This document shows, piece by piece, positions 52,565 through 60,570 of a stretch of DNA of 64,000 nt. The stretch spans positions 310,001 to 374,000 of the forward strand of contig NZ_JACVAQ010000001.1 of NCBI RefSeq assembly GCF_014851905.1, read 5' to 3'. Positions within the stretch are counted from its first letter, which is position 1, and every line of letters starts with the position of its first letter. Under the pieces are notes generated by a model. The model did no database searches. It saw nothing but the letters and a program-made list of their open reading frames with translations, and was not told the DNA's origin. The position numbers and the translations under genes were made by a program. This DNA is from Pseudomonas sp. PDM14 (GTDB taxonomy: Bacteria > Pseudomonadota > Gammaproteobacteria > Pseudomonadales > Pseudomonadaceae).

Positions 52565-52658
52565 TCCCTATTCCCAGTGCATCACAGCATGGCAGCACAA
52601 GCCTGCCACGGCCAATGGCCCGGCGCCAAGCCGCGTGACGTGCTGACGATTGCGCGCA

Positions 52659-52684
52659 TAAAAAAACCGGCCCTGGGGCCGGTT
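52659..52684 (-). terminator. Intrinsic terminator of the fadB-like gene
   Basis: On the minus strand AACCGGCC pairs with GGCCGGTT around CCAG, followed by a run of seven T (AAAAAA on the plus strand at 52659-52665). It sits 26 bp past the stop at 52710. Confidence 0.9.
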
Positions 52685-52709
52685 CTTCATTCACTCACCG
52701 CGTTGTCAC

Positions 52710-54854
52710 TCAGAACTGCTCGCCCTTCGCGGCCTTCTCCAGCAGCAGCGCTGGCGGCTCGAAGCGCTCGCCATACTGCTCGGCGAGGTAGCGCGCGCGG
52801 GCAACGAAATCCTGCACGCCGTACTGGTTGATGAACTGCAGCGCCCCGCCGGTCCAGGCGGCGAAACCGATGCCGAAGATCGAGCCGACGTTGGCGTCGG
52901 CCACCGACTTGAGCACGCCCTCCTCCACGCAGCGCACGGTCTCGATGGCCTGGATGAACAGGATGCGATCACGCACGTCGACCTGGGCGATCTGCGCATC
53001 GGCCTTCTCGAAGCGCGCCTTGAGCTGCGGCCACAGGTGTTTCTTGCCGCCTGCGGGGTAATCGTAGAAGCCGCCACCGGCGGCCTTGCCCGGACGCTTG
53101 TACTCCTTGAGCATCAGGTCGATCACCGCGAATGCCGGGTGCTGTGCAATCGACTTACCCTCGGCGGCCAGGTCGGCAACGGTCTGCTGGCGGATGTGCT
53201 CCATCAGGCTCATCGACACCTCGTCGCTGATCGCCAGCGGGCCGACCGGCATGCCGGCCTTGCGCGCCTCGGTCTCGATCATCGCCGCGCTCACGCCCTC
53301 GCCGAGCATGGCGATGCCTTCGTTGGTGAAAGTGCCGAACACCCGCGAGGTGAAGAAGCCGCGGCTGTCCTCGACCACGATCGGCGTTTTCTTGATCTGC
53401 AGCACATAGTCGAAGCCACGGGCCAGGGTCTCGTCGCTGGTCTTGGCGCCACGGATGATTTCCACCAGCGGCATCTTGTCGACCGGGCTGAAGAAGTGCA
53501 GGCCGATGAATTTGTCCTGCTTCTGCACCGCAGTGGCCAGGCCGGTGATCGGCAGGGTCGAGGTGTTGGAGGCGATCACCGCGTCACTCAGCGCGGCGCT
53601 TTCGGCTGCTGCGGTAACCTTGGCCTTGAGGCCACGGTCCTCGAACACCGCCTCGATGATCAGGTCGCAACCGGCGAAGTCGGCATCGCTGACAGTCGGC
53701 TTGATCAGGGCAAGAAAGGCCTCGCGCTTCTCGGCGCTCATCTGCCCACGGCTGACCTTCTTGTCGAGCAGCGCAGCGGAGTAGGCCTTGCCCTTCTCCG
53801 CCGCCTCGATGGACACATCTTTCAGCACCACTTCGATGCCGGCCGCCGCCGACACATAGGCGATGCCCGCGCCCATCATGCCGGCGCCGAGCACACCGAC
53901 CTTCTTCGTCACGTACGGCGCGAAGCCCTTGGGCCGCGAGCTGCCGGCGTTGATCTCGTTGAGCTGGAACCAGAAGGTGCCGATCATGTTCTTCGCCACC
54001 TGGCCGGTGACCAGCTCGGTGAAGTAGCGTGCCTCGATGATCTGCGCGGTGTCGAAGTCGACCTGAGCGCCCTCGACGGCGGCGCACATGATCTTCTCCG
54101 GCGCCGGGAAGCAGCCCTTGGTCTTGTCACGCAGCACGCTCGGGGCGATGGCCAGCATCTGCGCCACGGCCGGGGTGCTCGGGGTGCCATCGGGAATCTT
54201 GTAACCCTTCACATCCCAGGGCTGCACGGCAGCCGGGTTGGCAACGATCCAGGCGCGGGCCTTGCTCAGCATCTCCTCCGGAGTGGCGGCGATATCGTGG
54301 ATCAGGCCGGCCTTGAGCGCGGCGTCCGGGCGCACCTTCTTGCCTTCGGCCAGGTACGGCAGCGCTTTCTCCAGACCGAGGATGCGCACCATGCGCACTA
54401 CCCCACCACCGCCCGGCAGCAGGCCGAGGGTCACTTCCGGAAGGCCCAGCTGCACGCTGGAGCTGTCCAGGGCGATGCGGTGGTGGCAGGCCAGGCAGAT
54501 TTCCCAGCCGCCGCCCAGCGCGGCGCCGTTGATCGCAGCCACCACCGGCTTGCCCAGGGTCTCCAGGCGGCGCAGCTGGCCCTTGATGTTGAGGATCATG
54601 TCGTAGAACGGTTTGGCGTCGGCCTTGCTGACCTTGACCAGCTCGTTGAGATCGCCGCCAGCGAAGAAGGTCTTCTTCGCCGAAGTGACGATCACACCGG
54701 CGATGGAGTCCTTCTCGGCCTCCAGGCGCGCGACGATCTGGCCCATGGCCTCGCGGTAGACCCCGTTCATGGTATTGGCGCTCTGGCCGGGCATGTCGAT
54801 GGTCAGAACGACGATATTGTCCTGGCCCTTTTCGTAACGGATGGCGTCAGTCAT
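52710..54854 (-). CDS. Fatty-acid oxidation complex alpha subunit-like (FadB/FadJ type)
   Basis: A 714-residue bifunctional enzyme: N-terminal enoyl-CoA hydratase domain (KPVVAAINGAALGGGWEICLACHHRIA, GLPEVTLGLLPGGGGVVR) and 3-hydroxyacyl-CoA dehydrogenase with Rossmann motif GVLGAGMMGAGIAYVSA and HFFSPVDKMPLVEII. It carries out the middle two steps of beta-oxidation. It matches the P. aeruginosa PA1737-like type, not the main FadB (715 residues, different start). It follows the thiolase gene after a 158-bp gap filled by a repeat. Confidence 0.92.
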   Translation of the reverse strand: MTDAIRYEKGQDNIVVLTIDMPGQSANTMNGVYREAMGQIVARLEAEKDSIAGVIVTSAKKTFFAGGDLNELVKVSKADAKPFYDMILNIKGQLRRLETLGKPVVAAINGAALGGGWEICLACHHRIALDSSSVQLGLPEVTLGLLPGGGGVVRMVRILGLEKALPYLAEGKKVRPDAALKAGLIHDIAATPEEMLSKARAWIVANPAAVQPWDVKGYKIPDGTPSTPAVAQMLAIAPSVLRDKTKGCFPAPEKIMCAAVEGAQVDFDTAQIIEARYFTELVTGQVAKNMIGTFWFQLNEINAGSSRPKGFAPYVTKKVGVLGAGMMGAGIAYVSAAAGIEVVLKDVSIEAAEKGKAYSAALLDKKVSRGQMSAEKREAFLALIKPTVSDADFAGCDLIIEAVFEDRGLKAKVTAAAESAALSDAVIASNTSTLPITGLATAVQKQDKFIGLHFFSPVDKMPLVEIIRGAKTSDETLARGFDYVLQIKKTPIVVEDSRGFFTSRVFGTFTNEGIAMLGEGVSAAMIETEARKAGMPVGPLAISDEVSMSLMEHIRQQTVADLAAEGKSIAQHPAFAVIDLMLKEYKRPGKAAGGGFYDYPAGGKKHLWPQLKARFEKADAQIAQVDVRDRILFIQAIETVRCVEEGVLKSVADANVGSIFGIGFAAWTGGALQFINQYGVQDFVARARYLAEQYGERFEPPALLLEKAAKGEQF

Positions 54855-54899
54855 TTTTCATTCCTCAGCTTCGAGGAGCGATTCAGCCGCGTCGCGAGC

Positions 54900-54985
54900 G
54901 AAGGTCTGGCTAGGCGGAATTTGGCGAAGAAGCGCAGTTTGCTGGAGCAAATGAGCATTCTGAGCCGGATTCCAACAACGCCAGG
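54900..54985. repeat. Diverged copy of the 1917-2042 repeat between the fad genes
   Basis: The stretch GGCGAAGAAGCGCAGTTT, then GCAAATGAGCATTCTGAGCC, corresponds to GGCGAAAAGGCGGAGTTT and GTAAATGAGCACTTTGAGCC at about 1958-2001. The copy separates thiolase and alpha-subunit genes that are usually almost adjacent. Confidence 0.65.
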
Positions 54986-55012
54986 CCGAGCGCAGCAGCG
55001 GCTGGACGCTCA

Positions 55013-56218
55013 TCAGATTCGTTCGATGATGGTCGCGATGCCCATGCCGCCGCCGACACAGAGGGTGGCCAGGCCGTAGCGCAGATCGCGCTTCTCCAGC
55101 TCGTCGAGCAGGGTGCCGAGGATCGCGCAACCGGTAGCGCCCAGCGGATGGCCCATGGCGATGGAACCGCCGTTGACGTTGACCTTGTCCTCGCTCACGC
55201 CCATGTCCGCCATGAACTTCATCACCACCGAGGCAAACGCCTCGTTGACCTCGAACAGGTCGATGTCTTCCACGCTCAGGCCGGCCTTGGCCAGGGCCTT
55301 GCGCGTGGCCGGCGCCGGGCCGGTGAGCATGATGGTCGGGTCGGTACTGGTTACGGCCGTGGCGATGATGCGCGCACGCGGCTTCAAGCCCAGTTCCTTG
55401 CCCTTGGCTTCGCTGCCGATCAGCATCAGCGCGGCGCCATCGACTATCCCTGAGCTGTTGCCCGGCGTGTGCACGTGCTCGATGCGCTCGACATGGCTAT
55501 AGACGCGCAGAGCGGTGGAGTCGAAGCCCATCTGGCCCATCATCTCGAAGCTCGGCTTGAGCTTGCCCAGGCCGTCGAGGGTCGAGTCGCCACGGACGAA
55601 CTCGTCGTGGTCGAGGATGACGATGCCGTTCTGATCGGTGACCGGGATCAGCGATTTGGCGAACGAACCGTCGGCGCTGGCGCGGGCGGCCTTCTGCTGT
55701 GAACGCAGGGCGTAGCTGTCGACGTCGCTGCGGCTGAAGCCTTCGAGGGTGGCGATCAGGTCGGCGCCGATGCCCTGCGGGGTGAAGTGGGTGTGCATGT
55801 TGGTTTCCGGGTCCATCACCCAGGCACCGCCGTCGGAGCCCATCGGTACGCGTGACATGGACTCCACGCCGCCGACCACCACCAGGTCCTCGTAGCCGGA
55901 GCGCACCTTCATCGCGCCCAGGTTGACCGCCTCCAGGCCCGAGGCACAGAAGCGGTTGACCTGTACGCCCGATACGCTGACGTCCCAGTCGGCAGCCATC
56001 ACCGCGGTCTTGGCGATGTCCGCGCCCTGGTCGCCTACCGGCGTCACGCAGCCGAGCACGACGTCGTCGACCTGACGGGTATCCAGGCCATTGCGCTGTT
56101 GCAGTGCGCGCAGCAGGCCGGCCAACAGGCTGACGGGCTTGACGCTGTGCAGCGCGCCGTCCTTCTTGCCCTTGCCGCGCGGGGTGCGCACAGCGTCGAA
56201 AATGAATGCTTCGGTCAT
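55013..56218 (-). CDS. Acetyl-CoA C-acyltransferase (thiolase, FadA-like)
   Basis: A 401-residue thiolase that cleaves 3-ketoacyl-CoA in beta-oxidation. The nucleophile Cys91 lies in [13 protein letters not shown], with the GHPLGATG histidine and [11 protein letters not shown] cysteine at the end. It is in operon order thiolase then alpha subunit. The start at 56218 follows GAGGACGTC; a 9-residue extension is possible but lacks a ribosome site. It is of the PA1736 type in P. aeruginosa. Confidence 0.93.
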   Translation of the reverse strand: MTEAFIFDAVRTPRGKGKKDGALHSVKPVSLLAGLLRALQQRNGLDTRQVDDVVLGCVTPVGDQGADIAKTAVMAADWDVSVSGVQVNRFCASGLEAVNLGAMKVRSGYEDLVVVGGVESMSRVPMGSDGGAWVMDPETNMHTHFTPQGIGADLIATLEGFSRSDVDSYALRSQQKAARASADGSFAKSLIPVTDQNGIVILDHDEFVRGDSTLDGLGKLKPSFEMMGQMGFDSTALRVYSHVERIEHVHTPGNSSGIVDGAALMLIGSEAKGKELGLKPRARIIATAVTSTDPTIMLTGPAPATRKALAKAGLSVEDIDLFEVNEAFASVVMKFMADMGVSEDKVNVNGGSIAMGHPLGATGCAILGTLLDELEKRDLRYGLATLCVGGGMGIATIIERI

Positions 56219-56290
56219 GACGTCCTCGGTAACTGGCAGCGGCACTGGAGGCCGGGTGGCATAACCATAGTCGTCCGGGTGGTGGACTCA

Positions 56291-56328
56291 ATGACCGATG
56301 CGCTCAGGGCCATTGACCGTTCGGCTCA
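56291..56328. promoter_or_regulatory. Candidate operator pair upstream of the thiolase gene
   Basis: TGACCGATGCGCTCA and TGACCGTTCGGCTCA, 22 bp apart, resemble each other and the 45493-45506 palindrome TGACCATTCGGTCA. They lie 75-110 bp upstream of the thiolase start, where a repressor or activator could act. Confidence 0.35.
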
Positions 56329-56457
56329 GACAGGCGGTCATCCACCGCCTCCACCCTGCGCCCGAGGCCGCGAGCTGTCTGGCTCAGGGGCTGGGCGCGC
56401 ATTCGATGATAACCGCAATAACCACAGGCACGGGTCTCTGGCGTGCTAGAAACCAAG

Positions 56458-56538
56458 TCGTCTAAGCCAGGCGCCACGCGGCCCCTAGAGTGATACATGC
56501 AAGGTGCCGCCGCCGGGTTTTGCCGGGGCGGCTTTTTT
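56458..56538 (+). ncRNA. Candidate small RNA with intrinsic terminator
   Basis: A strong terminator (56506-56538: GCCGCC-g-CCGG paired with CCGG-GGCGGC, ten pairs with one bulge, then T6) faces plus, but no plus-strand gene precedes it within 6 kb. A -10-like CTAGAA at 56446-56451 would start an RNA of about 80 nt with 5' part GTCGTCTAAGCCAGGCG. The 5' end is a guess and the family was not identified. The 56219-56457 stretch otherwise only holds the thiolase promoter region. Confidence 0.45.
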
Positions 56539-56623
56539 GTCCGCGCAGGTGCGCGACCGCTTCGTGCCAGGCAGTCAGCGCACGCACGGCCAGCCGCCAA
56601 CAAGAACAAAAGGCAACGCCGTC

Positions 56624-56719
56624 ATGTTCAAACAAACGAAATACCGCCAGGCCAGCCTGATCGTGCTGGCCACCACCGTCATCCTGATCCTGCCCAACGT
56701 CTTTCCGCTGTTTCGTTGA
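56624..56719 (+). CDS. Small single-helix membrane protein, 31 residues
   Basis: MFKQTKYRQASLIVLATTVI, then LILPNVFPLFR: a short basic start and one transmembrane helix. AAAGGC lies 7-12 bases upstream of the ATG. The size and layout fit small bacterial membrane regulators. It is 85 bp downstream of the terminator at 56506-56538, so it needs a separate promoter or read-through. Confidence 0.5.
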   Translation: MFKQTKYRQASLIVLATTVILILPNVFPLFR

Positions 56720-56839
56720 GCCCCGCCACTCGCCGCTGCGTGCCGCCTTCGGGCGGTTGGCGCAGTGCCAACCCCACGCTCCGAACGCCGCTTCTTTTGT
56801 GCTAGGTTGCCGCTCGCCCTTCCCTGGAAGCCGCTGACC

Positions 56840-57664
56840 ATGCGCCGCCTGCTCACCGCCCTCGCCTTCGTCCTGTGCCCCATTGCGTCGCTGTGCGCCG
56901 CCGACCTGGTGCTCGAGCTGCCAGGTGGTACGCGCACCTGGAGCAGCGCCGAGTTGCTCGCCCACCCACAGGCGCAGGACATCCACATCGACGCCGACGT
57001 CGCCTACAAGCGCGGCATGGACTACCGCGCCGTACCGCTGGCGGCGCTGCTGCAAGGCATCGAAGCGGGCGATCACCTGCAGGCGGTGGCGCTGGATGGT
57101 TTCGCTGCCGAACTGCCGGCGGCGCCCCTGCTGTCACGCCACGGCGCACGCGCCTGGCTGGCGGTGGAAGATCCGGCGCGGCCCTGGCCGAAACTGGGCA
57201 GCAAGCCCGGTGCCGGGCCGTTCTACCTCGTGTGGGAAAATCCGCAGGCGGCGCAGATCGGCCCCGAGCAGTGGCCATTTCAGATCGAGCGGATCAGGCG
57301 CCTGGCGCCGCTGGCCAAGCGCTTTCCGGCGCTGTTGCCGGCCGCAGCGGCAAGTGCGGAGGTACAGGCCGGTTTCGCCCAGTTCCAGAAAAACTGCCTG
57401 GCCTGCCACCGCCTGAATGGCGCCGGCGACTCGCAGTTCGGCCCGGACCTCAACCTGCCGCACAATCCCACCGAATACCTAGCCGGCGATTTTCTGCGCC
57501 AGTACATCCGCGACCCGCAGAGCCTGCGGCACTGGCCACAGGGGCGCATGCCCGCCTTCTCGCGTGAAGTGCTGAGTGACCAGGCGCTGGAGCAGCTGCT
57601 CGCCTACCTGCGCCATATGGCGACGCGCAAGGCGCGTGAGAACGCCAACGCAGCAAGACCATGA
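56840..57664 (+). CDS. Exported c-type cytochrome with N-terminal domain
   Basis: A 274-residue periplasmic protein: signal peptide (LLTALAFVLCPIASLCAA), an N-terminal region of about 155 residues (ADLVLELPGGTRTWSSAELLAHPQAQDIHI) and a cytochrome c domain with CLACH heme-binding site (about residue 190) and axial Met likely in GRMPAF. The N-terminal part looks like the sulfite oxidase-type fold without visible cofactor residues. Probably one heme; electron partner unknown. Start at 56840. Confidence 0.8.
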   Translation: MRRLLTALAFVLCPIASLCAADLVLELPGGTRTWSSAELLAHPQAQDIHIDADVAYKRGMDYRAVPLAALLQGIEAGDHLQAVALDGFAAELPAAPLLSRHGARAWLAVEDPARPWPKLGSKPGAGPFYLVWENPQAAQIGPEQWPFQIERIRRLAPLAKRFPALLPAAAASAEVQAGFAQFQKNCLACHRLNGAGDSQFGPDLNLPHNPTEYLAGDFLRQYIRDPQSLRHWPQGRMPAFSREVLSDQALEQLLAYLRHMATRKARENANAARP

Positions 57665-57667
57665 CTG

Positions 57668-57930
57668 ATCGTTCCCCCGCTCCGCGAGGGGATACAGCGG
57701 TTGACGCTCCCGTGTTCGTTCGCTGACTTGTACGGGCTGGCGGATCTGCGACGCGGAGCATCGCAGGAAGGGTCCCCACGCGGAGCGCGGGGACCATCGA
57801 TGACTGATCGTTTGATCGTTCCCACGCTCCGCGCGGAAACGCAGCCGTTGACGCTCCTGCGTCCACCCGCTGGTCTGCGCGGGCCGGCAGGTCTGTGACG
57901 CGGAGCGTCACGGGAGGGTTACCACACCCT
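57668..57930. repeat. Two tandem GTTCCC(A/C)CGCTCCGC repeats
   Basis: Two consecutive copies (about 57668-57799 and 57815-57930) of the family seen at 50281-50411: each begins GATCGTTCCC, passes TTGACGCTCC and a CGCGGAGC(A/G)TC palindrome, and ends with an inverted GGGACC or GGTTACC arm. The 296-bp gap between the cytochrome and Anbu genes is filled by them. Confidence 0.8.
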
Positions 57931-57960
57931 CAGCGTCTACCGACACTAGGGCAACGAAAG

Positions 57961-58692
57961 CTAGTCCCAGTAATCCTCAGGCGGCGCCGGCAATTCGCCG
58001 AGCAGCTGGCGCAGGCCACCGCCCCACTGCTGGCGGATTTCTTCGAAGTACGGGTCGCCTTCCTGCACGCGGAAGCCCTGGGGAATCTCCAGGCTGTCGG
58101 CCTTGTACACCATCAGGTCCAGCGGCATGCCCACCGAGACGTTGCTGCGGATGGTCGAGTCGAAGGAGATCAGCGCACAGCGCAGCGCCTGTGACAGTGG
58201 CGTCTCACGGCTCAGGGCGCGATCGAGGATCGGCTTGCCGTACTTGCTCTCGCCGATCTGGAAGAACGGCGTGTCGTCGGTGGAGACGATGAAGTTGCCC
58301 TGCGGATAAAGGTTGTACAGCTGCGGCGGCTCGCCACGGATCTGCCCGCCGATCAGGAACGAGCAACTGAGGTCGATGTCCTGGGTGTGCGGGGTGCTGT
58401 CGCGGTCGAGCACTTCGCGCAAGGTCGCACCGACCAGCGCGGCAGCGTCGAACAGGGTCGAGACGTTGTGCAGGTTGACACCGTTGCCACCAAAGCGATG
58501 CCGCAGTAGGCCGATCACCGATTGCGAGGTGGCCAGGTTGCCGGCGGTCTGCAGCACGATCAGGCGCTCGCCGGGAATACCGAATACGTGCAGTTTGCTG
58601 AAGATGGCGATGTGGTCGATGCCGGCGTTGGTGCGGGTATCGGAAACGAACACCAGGCCCTCGGCCAGGTTGAGGGCTACGCAGTAGGTCAT
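57961..58692 (-). CDS. Anbu, proteasome/HslV-related peptidase
   Basis: A 243-residue Ntn-hydrolase of the Anbu (ancestral beta-subunit) family. MTYCVALNLAEGLVFVSDTR shows Thr2 as expected N-terminal nucleophile after methionine removal, with Asp18 and Lys33 (FSKLH) completing the proteasome-type active site. Anbu forms open, lock-washer-like assemblies in structures from other species; no substrate is settled. It is the last gene of an operon with transglutaminase-, alpha-E- and ATP-grasp-type genes, the standard Anbu context. Confidence 0.93.
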   Translation of the reverse strand: MTYCVALNLAEGLVFVSDTRTNAGIDHIAIFSKLHVFGIPGERLIVLQTAGNLATSQSVIGLLRHRFGGNGVNLHNVSTLFDAAALVGATLREVLDRDSTPHTQDIDLSCSFLIGGQIRGEPPQLYNLYPQGNFIVSTDDTPFFQIGESKYGKPILDRALSRETPLSQALRCALISFDSTIRSNVSVGMPLDLMVYKADSLEIPQGFRVQEGDPYFEEIRQQWGGGLRQLLGELPAPPEDYWD

Positions 58693-58767
58693 GCTTCACC
58701 TGTCGGTCATGGATGTGCGGCGAGTGCAGCCTGTAGCCCGAAATCAGACCCGCCGGTGCTTTGGATA

Positions 58768-58805
58768 GGCTGTGTTGCCGATTCGTTCATGCCGGCAACA
58801 CAGCC
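58768..58805. repeat. 13-bp perfect inverted repeat between transglutaminase and Anbu genes
   Basis: GGCTGTGTTGCCG (58768-58780) and CGGCAACACAGCC (58793-58805) enclose 12 bases. No T-run follows on the minus strand. It starts 9 bp past the transglutaminase stop, so it may be an RNase stop point or partial terminator that lowers or separates Anbu expression. Confidence 0.7.
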
Positions 58806-58813
58806 CCGCAGCC

Positions 58814-59611
58814 TTACTGCTGTTGCACCTGCAGCAGGGGCGACACCTTGACCCGCGCATGCATCTGCTCGCCACCACCGCCACGGCGCATGCCACGCAC
58901 CGGGCAGGCATCGAGGTAGTCGAGACCGACCGCCAGCTTCAGGTGACGCTCGGGGCGTGCCAGCTCGTTGGTCACGTCGAAGCTGTACCAGCCATCGTCC
59001 AGCCAGGCTTCGGCCCAGGCATGGCTGGCCAGGTGCCGGTCATCTTCGCTGTACAGGTAGCCCGACACGTAGCGCGCCGGCACACCGAGGCTGCGCGCAC
59101 AGGCGAGGAAGGCATGGGTGTGGTCCTGGCAGACGCCGGCGCGACCGGTGAAGGCCTCTGCCGCCGTGCTGTCGACCTTGGTCGCCCCGGGCGCGTAGAC
59201 GATGTGGCCGTGCAGCGCGTGCATCAATTCGATCAGGCAGCTGCGGTCACGGCGATTGCCGCAATGCTCGCGGGCGAACGCCTGCAGCGCGTCGTCGGCC
59301 TGGGTCAGCCGGGTGAAGCGCAGGTAGGGATAGGCCGAGCGCTTGTCCGGCTCGAACTCGCTGATCTCGTCGATCTCGACCAGCCCGCGCGCGCCGATCA
59401 CCAGCGCCTCGTGGGGCTCATCCAGGGTCAGCACATGCAGGATATTGCCGAATGGGTCGCGCTGCGCGCGCACCGGGCGCGGCAGGTCGAGCTGCCAGTT
59501 GAGCACGTGCTGACGCACGCTTTCCTGCGGCGTGAGGCGCAGGTACTGGATGCTCGCGCGCACCTGATCGTCGTAGTTGTAGGTGGTGTCGTGACGAATC
59601 GAAAGTCTCAT
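58814..59611 (-). CDS. Transglutaminase-like cysteine protease-fold protein
   Basis: A 265-residue cytosolic protein with an N-terminal bacterial transglutaminase-associated domain (MRLSIRHDTTYNYDDQVRASIQYLRLTP) and a transglutaminase core with catalytic Cys161 (GRAGVCQDHTHAF), His197 (SHAWAEAWL) and Asp212 (FDVTNE). It could hydrolyse or form peptide-like amide bonds. The start at 59611 overlaps the alpha-E gene stop (ATGA). All catalytic residues are intact. Confidence 0.92.
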   Translation of the reverse strand: MRLSIRHDTTYNYDDQVRASIQYLRLTPQESVRQHVLNWQLDLPRPVRAQRDPFGNILHVLTLDEPHEALVIGARGLVEIDEISEFEPDKRSAYPYLRFTRLTQADDALQAFAREHCGNRRDRSCLIELMHALHGHIVYAPGATKVDSTAAEAFTGRAGVCQDHTHAFLACARSLGVPARYVSGYLYSEDDRHLASHAWAEAWLDDGWYSFDVTNELARPERHLKLAVGLDYLDACPVRGMRRGGGGEQMHARVKVSPLLQVQQQ

Positions 59612-60558
59612 ACGACCTCCAGGTAGGACGTGTGGATGGAACTGCCCAACTGGCGAACGAGCAGGATGAAATCGGTGAGCCAGACGTGCAGGCCCTCGTC
59701 GAGCACTTCGTCGATGCTGGTATAGCGCAGGCGCGCATCCAGCTCGGCGGCCATGCGCTGCGCAGGGCGCCCGTTCTCCCCGGGCAGGCCGGAGAGCATC
59801 AGGTTGAGCTCCTCCATGCAGGCGCGCAGCGAACGCGGCACATCGGCACGCAGCAGGAGCATTTCGGAAATCTTGCGGGTGCGCGGCGAGCCGCGGTAGA
59901 TCTCGGTGAAGGCCTCGAACGAGGACAACGCACGCAGCAGCGCGCTCCACTGGTAGTAGCCGCGGGCGGAGGTGTCGCTGACCGCCTCGGCTTCCTCGCC
60001 GAGCATCTCGTAGCGCGCATCGAGCAGGCGCAGGGTGTTGTCGGCACGCTCGATGAAGGTGCCCAGGCGGATGAAGCGATAGGCTTCGCCGCGCATGATG
60101 GTGCCGAAGGTGGCCCCGCGGAACAGGTGCGAACGCTCCTTGACCCACTCGCAGAAGCGGCTGATGCCGTAGCGCCCCAGCCCTTGGGCGGCGATGCCGC
60201 GCATCTCCAGCCAGGTGGCGTTGATGTTCTCCCACATGTCCGCGGTAATGCGCCCACGCACCGCATGGGCGTTGGTGCGCGCGGCCTGCAGGCAGCAGTA
60301 GATGCTGGCCGGGTTGTCCGCATCGAGGGCGAAGAAGTGCAGCATGCGCTCGGCATGCATCTGCCCGTGGCGCTCCAGGTACTCTTCCATGGTGCCGGTG
60401 ATCAGCAGCGGCATGGCCAGTTCGTCGATGCCATCGCCGCGGCCGTCCTGCGGCATCAGCGACAGCGAATAGCTGACGTCGAGCATCCGTGCGAGGTTTT
60501 CGGCACGTTCCAGATAGCGCGACATCCAGTACAGGTCGGAGGCAGTTCTACTCAACAT
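59608..60558 (-). CDS. Alpha-E domain protein
   Basis: A 316-residue all-helical protein (MLSRTASDLYWMSRYLERAENLARMLDVSYSL) of the alpha-E (DUF403) family, which always accompanies ATP-grasp and transglutaminase genes of this type. It has no recognisable catalytic motif; a scaffold or substrate-carrying role is possible. It starts 12 bp after the ATP-grasp gene ends and overlaps the transglutaminase gene by 4 bp. Confidence 0.92.
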   Translation of the reverse strand: MLSRTASDLYWMSRYLERAENLARMLDVSYSLSLMPQDGRGDGIDELAMPLLITGTMEEYLERHGQMHAERMLHFFALDADNPASIYCCLQAARTNAHAVRGRITADMWENINATWLEMRGIAAQGLGRYGISRFCEWVKERSHLFRGATFGTIMRGEAYRFIRLGTFIERADNTLRLLDARYEMLGEEAEAVSDTSARGYYQWSALLRALSSFEAFTEIYRGSPRTRKISEMLLLRADVPRSLRACMEELNLMLSGLPGENGRPAQRMAAELDARLRYTSIDEVLDEGLHVWLTDFILLVRQLGSSIHTSYLEVV

Positions 60559-60570
60559 GATGCGCGTTCC

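Noticed and set aside
59612-60235. N-terminal extension of the transglutaminase gene
   Set aside because: It is an alternative frame of the alpha-E gene; the ATGA overlap start at 59611 gives the family N-terminus.
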